A DNA stretch of 12,466 nucleotides. It comes from JBCCRH01 sp039208045 (GTDB lineage: Bacteria; Bacteroidota; Bacteroidia; Chitinophagales; Saprospiraceae). The DNA lies in NCBI GenBank assembly GCA_039208045.1, contig JBCCRH010000145.1, positions 1-12,466 on the forward strand, read 5' to 3'. The translations under genes were made by a program, and so were the position numbers. The stretch's first letter is position 1. Every line of letters begins with the position of its first letter. Shown in pieces: positions 6,889 through 12,466 of the stretch. The notes below the pieces were generated by a model. That model saw only the letters and a list, made by a program, of their open reading frames with translations, had not been told where the DNA came from and searched no databases.

Positions 6889-8103
6889 TTGAATCAAAGA
6901 CCGACATCACTCTGGCTCTTACCTATCGTCTTGGGTATTTGCGCCGCTTTTTTCTTTAGTAGTAGTCAGCTGGAAACAGAGGTGAATAACATGTCGCCAC
7001 CGAGCTTACCCGAGCCGCCCGCATTACCTGATTCCACGCTCCTGCAACTACTCCCACGCTTTGAAGCCTACATTCATACAGAAGCCCAACAACTGGGTAT
7101 TGCCGGCTTAGCAGTAGCTATTGTACATGGCAATGGTGTGGTGGATACTATTCTACACGGCAATGCCCATCAGCAGAAAGGCATTCCTATACACGCCCAT
7201 TCCGTCTTTCGTACCGCTTCCTTGTCCAAGGGTTTTGCTCCCGTTCTTGTTGGAAGACTCGTTGAAGAAGGAGTGCTCGACTGGGATGATCGCGTAAAAG
7301 ACTACCTACCTTGGCTAGAACTCAGTGACTCTACTGCCACAGAGGAGCTGCGCATCCGCCACCTATTATCGCATACTACCGGCCTACCTCGCCATACCTA
7401 TTCCAACCTGCTCAATATGGAGGTACCCCTAGCTGATATTCTTCCGATGCTCAAAGAGGTGGAGGTGGCGCATCCCGTCGGTACCTACTACAACTACCAA
7501 AATGTCGTCTACAGCTTAATTGAGCCGGTGCTCGAAAAAGCAACAGGCAAGACTTATGCAGACTTACTCCAAACCTATCTATTTGATCCTACTGGTATGT
7601 GCCATACCTCCCTTGGGTTCGAAGCATTGATCAATGATCCTAATGTAGTCTATCCACATTTGAATACGGCAACCGAACCGATGGCAAGAAAGCCCGAGGA
7701 CACCTTCTACTCGGTCGCTGCAGCAGCAGGTATTAACGCAAGTATAACAGATATGGCCACCTGGACGAAGCTACTTTTAGGCCAATACCCTAAGCTGATA
7801 CAAGCTACAACCCTAGATAGCATCTTCACCCCACAAATCTGGATGTCTACTCGCGAAAATGCCCTCAGAGGCTGGCGCCCACTCGACAAGGCCCATTACG
7901 CGATGGGCTGGCGCGTGCTACAAGTAGAAGGGCATGAAGTGGTATGCCATAGCGGCTATGTTGACAAATACCGCACGGAGCTAGCCTTTGACCGAGAGCA
8001 TCAGCTGGGGATGGTCTTCCTCTCTAATACGCCTAATGGTTTTGCTTCCAGGGCCTTGCGATGGCTATTAGTAGAATATTGGAAACAGAAGTCGGTAAGT
8101 TAA
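6889..8103 (+). CDS. Serine hydrolase of the class C beta-lactamase / penicillin-binding-protein fold
   Basis: A 404-residue membrane-anchored or exported hydrolase. A hydrophobic N-terminal segment (~8-24) is followed by a Pro-rich linker and a beta-lactamase-fold domain from ~50 to the end. The three active-site motifs are present: SLSK at 111-114 (nucleophile Ser111, Lys114), YQN at 203-205, and HSG at 354-356 in place of KTG. HSG is usual in the esterase/peptidase-like members of this family, so the protein need not act on beta-lactams. Candidate roles are D-amino-acid peptidase, esterase or cell-wall remodelling enzyme. The start is TTG 6889: an in-frame stop lies at 6865-6867, and the first ATG (6991) would delete the membrane segment. 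Its stop codon overlaps that of the convergent gene at 8100. Confidence 0.88.
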   Translation: MNQRPTSLWLLPIVLGICAAFFFSSSQLETEVNNMSPPSLPEPPALPDSTLLQLLPRFEAYIHTEAQQLGIAGLAVAIVHGNGVVDTILHGNAHQQKGIPIHAHSVFRTASLSKGFAPVLVGRLVEEGVLDWDDRVKDYLPWLELSDSTATEELRIRHLLSHTTGLPRHTYSNLLNMEVPLADILPMLKEVEVAHPVGTYYNYQNVVYSLIEPVLEKATGKTYADLLQTYLFDPTGMCHTSLGFEALINDPNVVYPHLNTATEPMARKPEDTFYSVAAAAGINASITDMATWTKLLLGQYPKLIQATTLDSIFTPQIWMSTRENALRGWRPLDKAHYAMGWRVLQVEGHEVVCHSGYVDKYRTELAFDREHQLGMVFLSNTPNGFASRALRWLLVEYWKQKSVS

Positions 8104-9137
8104 AAACGAATCGTATAGGTAGCTCTGCGCCCCTTAGGCGCCCATTTGGGCCCTTGCTCCACAATACGAATCGCTTCCTTATCGCAAGCTTCACACAAAG
8201 ATTGCAGCACTTTAAAATCAGTCGGAGTACCATTATTAGAAATGGTAAACTCCAACTGTACCGGGCCTTTAAGTTTACGCATAAAGGTGATGGTACGGTC
8301 AATATTTTGACCGATATACTCTTTATAGGCGACCGATCCAATTACCGGTTTGGGCGGCTCAATATCCAATGCGCGTGCTGCCCTACTGGCGGGCTGCTCC
8401 TCCATTTTTGTGGTTTCTTCAACATGTTGCTCTTCTATCGCTTCTTCCACTGTGGTAAGCGCTTGGAGCTGGGGTATTACTTGGGAGTAGGCGCTATCTT
8501 CTATAGCAGAGGTAAGCTGGCTATAGTCGGCCTTTTCGGTAGTAACAGTAGCTAGCTGTTCTGGTTCAATAATTGCTACTTCATCAGTGGCTACCGTAGG
8601 CGCGGTAGTGGTGGGTACTGTGGCTGGTGTAGCTTTTGGGGGCGCGGGCGTAGGCTCTGGCACAGTTTTGGGAGGCGGTGGGGTAGGCTTTGGTGTAGGA
8701 CTTTCGTCAATGCTAGGTGCAACAGGCTGCTCTACTTTTTTCTCAGACACTACTGCCAATTCTTCCTCTGCTAGTTGGGGTGGGGCTTCCGCCAAATCTT
8801 GCTTAGTGGCTTCGCTCTGAGCAATAGGAGAAGCGGGTTCGTTGAGGTACCAAATGGCAGCACTGCCCAACAGCAGTAGGATAGCCGCTGCAATAGCTCG
8901 TTGCCAGTAGATGGGAACCATACGCCGCTGCTTTTTTTCTGTTGGAATGCGCTGGCGTATCCGGCTTAAAGCCGCCTGATGATCTTGCTTGGGCTGCTGT
9001 TCGTAGCCGCTTATCGCTTCCGCTAAAAAGGGGTCCGCTTTCGCTAAATGGCGCAACTCCTGCTCCTCTTGGAAGTCAGCCGCACCGCTCAAGTAGCGCT
9101 GCAATAACACCCGTTTGCGTTGTTCTGCTGGACTCAT
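8100..9137 (-). CDS. Anti-sigma-factor-like / TonB C-terminal hybrid membrane protein
   Basis: A 345-residue single-pass inner-membrane protein. I chose ATG 9137, not an upstream frame start inside the sigma gene, because it lies one base after the sigma stop (TAA-A-ATG on the coding strand) and begins a sensible cytoplasmic domain. Residues 1-77 are charged and helical, with RYLSGAADFQEEQELRHLA and DPFLAEAISGYE, resembling the N-terminal regions of Bacteroidota proteins encoded next to ECF sigma factors. A membrane helix spans ~80-97. Residues ~115-190 are Pro/Thr/Ala/Glu-rich (PTPKPTPPPPK and similar), a periplasm-spanning linker as in TonB. Residues ~268-345 resemble a TonB C-terminal domain (GPVQLEFTISNNGTPTDFKV, KWAPKGRRATYTIRF). 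A CEAC motif (315-318) is an unusual detail. Likely job (inference): hold the neighbouring sigma factor and contact an outer-membrane or periplasmic partner. Confidence 0.85.
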   Translation of the reverse strand: MSPAEQRKRVLLQRYLSGAADFQEEQELRHLAKADPFLAEAISGYEQQPKQDHQAALSRIRQRIPTEKKQRRMVPIYWQRAIAAAILLLLGSAAIWYLNEPASPIAQSEATKQDLAEAPPQLAEEELAVVSEKKVEQPVAPSIDESPTPKPTPPPPKTVPEPTPAPPKATPATVPTTTAPTVATDEVAIIEPEQLATVTTEKADYSQLTSAIEDSAYSQVIPQLQALTTVEEAIEEQHVEETTKMEEQPASRAARALDIEPPKPVIGSVAYKEYIGQNIDRTITFMRKLKGPVQLEFTISNNGTPTDFKVLQSLCEACDKEAIRIVEQGPKWAPKGRRATYTIRF

Positions 9138-9138
9138 T

Positions 9139-9717
9139 TTATAGTGGTCGTGTTTTGTCTTCCATACACTTGCGTAAATTGCGCCGCCCATTCTGGATAT
9201 AGGAACGAATTTGTCCGACCGTTTCGCCTTTTTGCTCCGCAATTGCTTTATAGGAAGTGCCCTTCAAATAAAACAGCTCAATACATTCCTTCTGTTGCCC
9301 CTTTAGTAATTGGATGCAGTCCTCCAACTGATCCACCTCATCGGGCAAGGCATCTAGTTCGATCTCTATAGTATGATGCCGCTGATCCACGGATTGCATA
9401 AATTCTGGCTCAAAAGTCGTCGTCAATTGCTTTTTGCGCAGCTGCATCAAGCAATGGTTGCGCGCCAGCGTATACAGCCAACTCTTAAAATTACCAATCG
9501 TATGTTGCTTGACCTTCTCCGTGAGCTGCTCAAAAATATCGATCACCGCATCCTCTGCCAGCGCCTGCTCCTTAAAGTACTTCAGGCACACCCCGTATAC
9601 CAGCTCCATATACCGCTCATACAGTTCTCCCAGCACTTCCAACTGCCCCGTCCGCTGATATTGCTGTATCAACTCACTATCTGTTGGAGGCGCACCCTTT
9701 CGGAAAATACGAAGCAT
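9139..9717 (-). CDS. ECF-type RNA polymerase sigma factor
   Basis: A 192-residue sigma-70 family protein of extracytoplasmic-function size. Region 2 spans ~29-97 (ELYERYMELVYGVCLKYF, AEDAVIDIFEQL, NFKSWLYTLARNHCL). Region 4 spans ~128-185 (LEDCIQLLKGQQKECIELFY, a helix-turn-helix at SYKAIAEQKGETVGQIRSYI and NGRRNLRKCM). There is no region 1.1 or 3. I chose ATG 9717 because MLRIFRKGAPPTDSELIQQYQ is a normal ECF start; a start 84 nt upstream adds an unrelated extension that runs into repeat DNA. The next gene, an anti-sigma/TonB hybrid, starts 1 nt after this stop, which implies one transcript and translational coupling. Its target promoters are unknown. Confidence 0.93.
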   Translation of the reverse strand: MLRIFRKGAPPTDSELIQQYQRTGQLEVLGELYERYMELVYGVCLKYFKEQALAEDAVIDIFEQLTEKVKQHTIGNFKSWLYTLARNHCLMQLRKKQLTTTFEPEFMQSVDQRHHTIEIELDALPDEVDQLEDCIQLLKGQQKECIELFYLKGTSYKAIAEQKGETVGQIRSYIQNGRRNLRKCMEDKTRPL

Positions 9718-9755
9718 AGGAGAACAGGAAATTTTTAACTTGGCTAAAATACTAA

Positions 9756-9771
9756 AAAAATCGCCTCTCAG
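9756..9771. repeat. 16-bp direct repeat, copy 1
   Basis: AAAAATCGCCTCTCAG occurs here and again without mismatch at 10225-10240. The pair encloses 453 bp of repeat DNA. It may be the trace of an insertion or recombination, or shared sequence of dispersed repeat units. Confidence 0.65.
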
Positions 9772-9865
9772 TAAGACTTTTTGCAATACTCTGACATGCA
9801 TTTCCCGACTCTATACGGTGCTCTTCCTTTTTGTCTTGATACAAAAACGAAGCCAAAAAAATCAA

Positions 9866-9995
9866 GGCTGTGTTGATTTTTCCTAAAAATGGGCTTTACT
9901 CAGCGCTCGCATTTAGAGCCACTCCTTCGTCGTTCGCTAAATGCTCTTTTGGCAAGCCCTTTATCCCATTTTTTTACGGAAAAATCAACAAGGCC
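9866..9995. repeat. 130-bp imperfect inverted-repeat element
   Basis: GTTGATTTTTCC (9872-9883) is the exact reverse complement of GGAAAAATCAAC (9978-9989). Similarity extends outward (GGCTGT against the complement of AAGGCC) and inward (TAAAAATGGG against CCCATTTTTTTA, then an AAGCCC/GGGCTT pair and CATTTAG/CTAAATG). The unit can fold into a long interrupted hairpin and encodes nothing. Confidence 0.6.
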
Positions 9996-10063
9996 ATATA
10001 AATTTCAACTGTAAGCAGACTGTCATGGAAAAGAAGATTTGATCTGTTAAATAGGGGGGGCAA

Positions 10064-10115
10064 GACAAATTTGGTGGGTGCGGGTGCCAGCCTAGCGTAT
10101 AGCCTTAAATTTGTC
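10064..10115. repeat. Inverted repeat with 9-bp arms
   Basis: GACAAATTT (10064-10072) and AAATTTGTC (10107-10115) are exact inverted repeats separated by 34 bp. It sits between two larger palindromic units and may be part of one composite repeat. Weak on its own. Confidence 0.35.
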
Positions 10116-10126
10116 AAGATTTTTTT

Positions 10127-10200
10127 GTCCCTTTTTTATCGACTGAAATGCTTTGCATTCACGAACACCGAATACTGCTGTACGTGAGTAAAAAAGGGAC
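10127..10200. repeat. 74-bp inverted-repeat element
   Basis: GTCCCTTTTTTA (10127-10138) is the exact reverse complement of TAAAAAAGGGAC (10189-10200). Inside are further pairs: AATGC-TTT-GCATT, and TCACG with CGTGA. Non-coding and hairpin-forming. Confidence 0.55.
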
Positions 10201-10224
10201 TCGCCGGAGGCAAACTAAGTAAAC

Positions 10225-10240
10225 AAAAATCGCCTCTCAG
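10225..10240. repeat. 16-bp direct repeat, copy 2
   Basis: Exact second copy of AAAAATCGCCTCTCAG from 9756-9771, in the same orientation. Both copies are followed within a few bases by purine-rich DNA, but the flanks then differ. Confidence 0.65.
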
Positions 10241-10289
10241 CCGAAGCCAAAAAGCGATTCTACTATTTCCAAAAAAATGAATATTCGTT

Positions 10290-10872
10290 TTACTGCTTCA
10301 CTAAGCGCAACGACTGTTGCGTAGTAGAAGTTTTAACCTACACAATATACGTCCCCGTCGTCAATTGCTCAACACTTACAGGTACTATTGTATCTTCTAC
10401 GGTATCCAGCTCTATTTGTTGCATAATTTGGCCATTCATATCGAAAATACGAATGGTGGCGGCTTCGCCGATTAGCTGATCTAGGTGTAGCGTGATTAGG
10501 TTGCGGGCTGGGTTGGGGAAGATTTTGATGCTTTCCAGGCTTAAACCTCGACTCAAACCTTGGAGGTTGTCTTGTGAGGAACCAGCGAAACCTCCAAGGT
10601 TAGCCAAGCCCGGCATCGATACATCGGTGAAAGTAGCCGTCACCCCATTGCTTGGTTTTTCGCTGTAGGTATACAAGCCCGCTAGCACGCAGTCACCCAT
10701 GATGATCGTCTGAGAAAGGTAGGGCTGCCAGAATATGCCATCTGTTGAAGCAAAGCCACTAAAGGTATCGCCGCTTCTAACCACCCGTATCCAAAACTGA
10801 CTAAAGGAAATGATCTCCGCCGCCGAGGAAGGATAGCCATCAATCACGCGGACTTCTTTGCGCAAACGATCT
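10290..10872 (-). repeat. Large tandem gene-segment duplication, left copy
   Basis: This DNA, coding for the second half of a beta-sandwich domain plus the T9SS sorting domain and its TAA, is repeated at 11885-12466. Identity is total over 38 nt at the 3' end (10288-10325 against 11883-11920) and high but patchy elsewhere, for example at GATAGCCATCAAT and ACTTCTTTGCGCAA. The repeat may extend past the window edge, so its full length is unknown. Confidence 0.85.
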
Positions 10873-11729
10873 ACATTATTGGTACCTAAAGCTATTTTCT
10901 TGGCATTCGGAGCGTCTGTTTCTCTGAGCATCAGGCCAGCAAAGCCCGTGCCATTTAGGCCGGTCACTTGTGTGGTAATTTCGCCATCGCCGCATAGCTT
11001 GGTGAATACAAAGGCTGTTCCATCTTCCGTGTATAGCATCGTGTTAGGAGCACAATCGGTTGCTGTTAGCGTAAAGCTTGCTGTATTTTGATCAAAGGTG
11101 GTGGTACTACCTTCACAGCCTACTCCACCATTATCAGCCAAGCCACATGGTAAGCCATCTACTGTGATGTCAAAGCTGCACGTAGTCGTATTACCGACGG
11201 CATCCTCCAAGTTGTACGTTACCGTAAAGGTGCCTAATGCTATGAACATTGCGGTATACGATTCGCCTGGTATCACCTCTTCGGCAGCACCACCATCCAC
11301 ACTAATCGTCAATACTGCTGGATCACATGGCCCAGGCACTACCATTGGATGGATAAAGGTCGCTTCCGCTAAACAGTCAAAGCTACCAGGGTTAGTAATC
11401 AGCGTGATCGTCTGATTTGCTGGGCAAGCCAACATTGTTGGCACTACCTCGAAGCTGTAAAAGTCGGTTACCATACAACCATCTACATCACTTGCTACCG
11501 TTACCCCCACTGATTTTGTACCTGCGGAGCTGCTCCAGTTACGGCTTGGTGCTAGAACCGTATTGTCACTAAAACCACCAAAGCAGTCGCCACTGCCATC
11601 GCCACTGTTGTAGGCGCCTACTGCTACGCTTATCGCACCTTTGATGCGCAAGCGCACAACATTGGCATCCAGATCGGTGCGGTAGTCTGGCCCATCTGCA
11701 TTGGCATCCAGCACATCTCCTGCCATCAT
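10338..11729 (-). CDS. T9SS cargo-like protein with HYR and laminin-G-like domains; truncated at both ends
   Basis: A 463-residue frame. It has no signal peptide: it opens MMAGDVLDANADGPDYRTDL, already inside a domain, with an in-frame stop a few codons upstream. Parts: an unassigned Asp/Ser-rich region (1-95); a HYR-like domain (~100-191, with GTFTVTYNLEDAVGNTTTC); a laminin-G/DUF1349-like beta-sandwich (~195-372); a linker (LANLGGFAGSSQDNLQG); and the start of a T9SS sorting domain (~399-463, IKIFPNPARN). The frame stops at TAG 10338-10340 after GTYIV. The next 15 codons, VKTSTTQQSLRLVKQ, continue in frame to TAA 10290-10292 and match the end of the neighbouring paralog. A Sec- and T9SS-exported protein needs both ends, so this copy is probably non-functional for export, a decaying gene fragment. 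A sequencing error at the TAG or suppression are alternatives. Confidence 0.7.
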   Translation of the reverse strand: MMAGDVLDANADGPDYRTDLDANVVRLRIKGAISVAVGAYNSGDGSGDCFGGFSDNTVLAPSRNWSSSAGTKSVGVTVASDVDGCMVTDFYSFEVVPTMLACPANQTITLITNPGSFDCLAEATFIHPMVVPGPCDPAVLTISVDGGAAEEVIPGESYTAMFIALGTFTVTYNLEDAVGNTTTCSFDITVDGLPCGLADNGGVGCEGSTTTFDQNTASFTLTATDCAPNTMLYTEDGTAFVFTKLCGDGEITTQVTGLNGTGFAGLMLRETDAPNAKKIALGTNNVDRLRKEVRVIDGYPSSAAEIISFSQFWIRVVRSGDTFSGFASTDGIFWQPYLSQTIIMGDCVLAGLYTYSEKPSNGVTATFTDVSMPGLANLGGFAGSSQDNLQGLSRGLSLESIKIFPNPARNLITLHLDQLIGEAATIRIFDMNGQIMQQIELDTVEDTIVPVSVEQLTTGTYIV

Positions 11730-11884
11730 GATACGATGGTGTTAAGAAAATAATTCAAATCGATAGGCTGTCATAAATGTATAATATGTAAAATTTTCCT
11801 TCCTATGGGCTCAAAAAAAAATGCCTTCACCTGCACATGGCTGATGAAGACATCTTTTTTAGTAAAAGCGATGTTATCGCTATT
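11730..11884. other. Gap between tandem T9SS cargo genes
   Basis: 155 bp with two hairpins near the end of the right-hand gene and AT-rich DNA at 11740-11800. No signal-peptide-encoding exon of the left gene is visible here in any frame, which supports the view that the left gene is 5'-truncated. Confidence 0.5.
11813..11853 (-). terminator. Intrinsic terminator for the right-hand T9SS cargo gene
   Basis: On the minus strand the RNA reads AUGUCUUCAUC, an 11-nt loop, GGUGAAGGCAU, then U8. That gives an 11-bp stem with two G-U pairs. The same two positions would be C-A mismatches on the plus strand, so the structure suits minus-strand transcription, i.e. the gene ending at 11885. Confidence 0.7.
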
Positions 11885-11889
11885 TTACT
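11862..11889. repeat. Hairpin overlapping the stop codon of the right-hand cargo gene
   Basis: GTAAAAGCGAT (11862-11872) pairs with ATCGCTATTTTAC (11876-11888) around a GTT loop with a 2-nt bulge. The right arm includes the TAA stop (11885-11887). It could stabilise the mRNA 3' end upstream of the terminator. Confidence 0.4.
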
Positions 11890-12466
11890 GCTTCACTAAG
11901 CGCAACGACTGTTGCGTAGTGCTCGTTCGTACATTGACAAAGTAGGTACCCGCAGGTAGTTTAGCAATGCTGATTTCTTCTGTGGTATTTTCTACCGTAT
12001 CGTACTGTATTTGCTGCATCATCTGACCATTCGTGTTGAAGATCGTGATGGTAGCTTCTTCGCCAATTACCTGATCTAGGCTTAGCGTGACTAGATCGTG
12101 GGCGGGATTGGGGAAGATTTTGATACTTTCTTCGCTTTCCAGGCCAAAACCTTGGAGGTTGTCTTGTGGGGAACCTGCGAAACCTCCAAGGTTGTCCAGC
12201 CCTGTCACCGATACATCGGTGAAGGTAGCGGTTACTGCATTGCCTGGCTTTTCGCTGTAGGTGAATAAGCCTACTCGGATGCATTCCTCCATGATGATAA
12301 CTTGCGAGAGGTACGGCTGCCAGAATACGCCATCCGTAGAAGCGAAAGCGCTGAATACATCTCCACTTCTGGTAACCCGTACCCAGAACTGGTTGAAGGA
12401 TGCAATGGGAGCTGCTGAAGAAGGATAGCCATCAATGACACGTACTTCTTTGCGCAAGCGATCAAT
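11885..12466 (-). CDS. T9SS cargo protein, C-terminal part (5' end outside window)
   Basis: The frame is open to the window edge (193 codons visible plus TAA), so the gene starts beyond it. Residues ~1-105 are the second half of the same laminin-G/DUF1349-like beta-sandwich as in the left-hand gene (RKEVRVIDGYPSSAA, FWQPYLSQ, TYSEKPGNAVTATFTDVSV). A linker LDNLGGFAGSPQDNLQG follows, then a complete type A T9SS sorting domain (~125-193: SIKIFPNPAHDLVTLSLDQV to GTYFVNVRTS and the final SLRLVKQ). It is a paralog of the left-hand gene with an intact C-terminus and presumably the functional copy. Catalytic or binding domains, if any, lie outside the window. Confidence 0.88.
   Translation of the reverse strand: MDRLRKEVRVIDGYPSSAAPIASFNQFWVRVTRSGDVFSAFASTDGVFWQPYLSQVIIMEECIRVGLFTYSEKPGNAVTATFTDVSVTGLDNLGGFAGSPQDNLQGFGLESEESIKIFPNPAHDLVTLSLDQVIGEEATITIFNTNGQMMQQIQYDTVENTTEEISIAKLPAGTYFVNVRTSTTQQSLRLVKQ

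Larger units (their letters stand above)
9718..10289. other. Repeat-rich non-coding gap
   Basis: About 570 bp without a supportable gene, between the sigma factor start and the end of the left T9SS cargo gene. It holds a 16-bp direct repeat at its two ends, three inverted-repeat units and a short hairpin TTTTTGT-CTTGAT-ACAAAAA (9828-9847). The phrase CGAAGCCAAAAA also occurs twice (9848-9859 and 10242-10253). A G7 homopolymer lies at 10054-10060. The sigma-factor promoter must lie in or near 9718-9830 on the minus strand, but no good -33/-7 pair is visible. Confidence 0.6.

Noticed and set aside
8587..8820. Gly/Val-rich plus-strand open frame opposite the anti-sigma/TonB gene
   Set aside because: It is the complement of the Pro/Thr-rich linker; low complexity on one strand produces an artificial open frame on the other.
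9718..9801. 28-residue N-terminal extension of the sigma factor
   Set aside because: It is not like ECF N-termini and contains the 16-bp dispersed direct repeat; ATG 9717 fits better.
9756..10240. CRISPR-like array of repeats
   Set aside because: Only two copies of the 16-mer, 453 bp apart, with no regular spacers and no cas gene.

Overview
The window looks like chromosomal DNA of a Bacteroidota bacterium, most likely a Saprospiria/Lewinella-type marine or environmental member. Three things point there: C-terminal type IX secretion (T9SS) sorting domains, a TonB-type outer-membrane receptor with a carboxypeptidase-like N-terminal domain, and an ECF sigma factor paired with an anti-sigma/TonB hybrid. 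Gene starts lack Shine-Dalgarno sequences, and intergenic gaps are full of imperfect palindromic repeats. The lineage is inferred from protein style, not from a marker gene.

Layout, left to right. (1) 1-840 (+): 3' end of a glycogen branching enzyme gene (glgB) with a lysine/threonine-rich tail. (2) 841-1455: a repeat-rich gap holding a REP/MITE-like element, a second degenerate copy of the glgB tail, a 168-bp imperfect palindrome and a strong hairpin. (3) 1456-3654 (+): secreted M43-type zinc metalloprotease with FN3, GEVED and T9SS sorting domains, convergent with (4) 3703-4143 (-), a small lipoprotein, across a bidirectional terminator. (5) 4186-4243: a 58-bp perfect palindrome. (6) 4307-6760 (-): TonB-dependent outer-membrane receptor. 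(7) 6889-8103 (+): membrane-anchored class C beta-lactamase-fold serine hydrolase, whose stop codon interlocks with (8) 8100-9137 (-), an anti-sigma/TonB hybrid that lies 1 nt downstream of (9) 9139-9717 (-), an ECF sigma factor. (10) 9718-10289: a second repeat-rich gap. (11) 10290-12466 (-): two tandem paralogous T9SS cargo genes. The right-hand one runs off the window. The left-hand one lacks a signal peptide and has an in-frame amber stop inside its sorting domain.

Functionally this is an envelope/secretion neighbourhood: T9SS cargo, an outer-membrane receptor, a surface lipoprotein, and a regulatory pair that may link sigma-factor control to TonB energy transduction. I see no CRISPR array, tRNA, rRNA, integrase, transposase or phage gene. 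I do not see a clearly new multi-gene system. The most unusual items are the sigma/anti-sigma-TonB pair, the duplicated glgB 3' end around a repeat element, the truncated tandem T9SS cargo gene, and the large perfect and imperfect palindromes.
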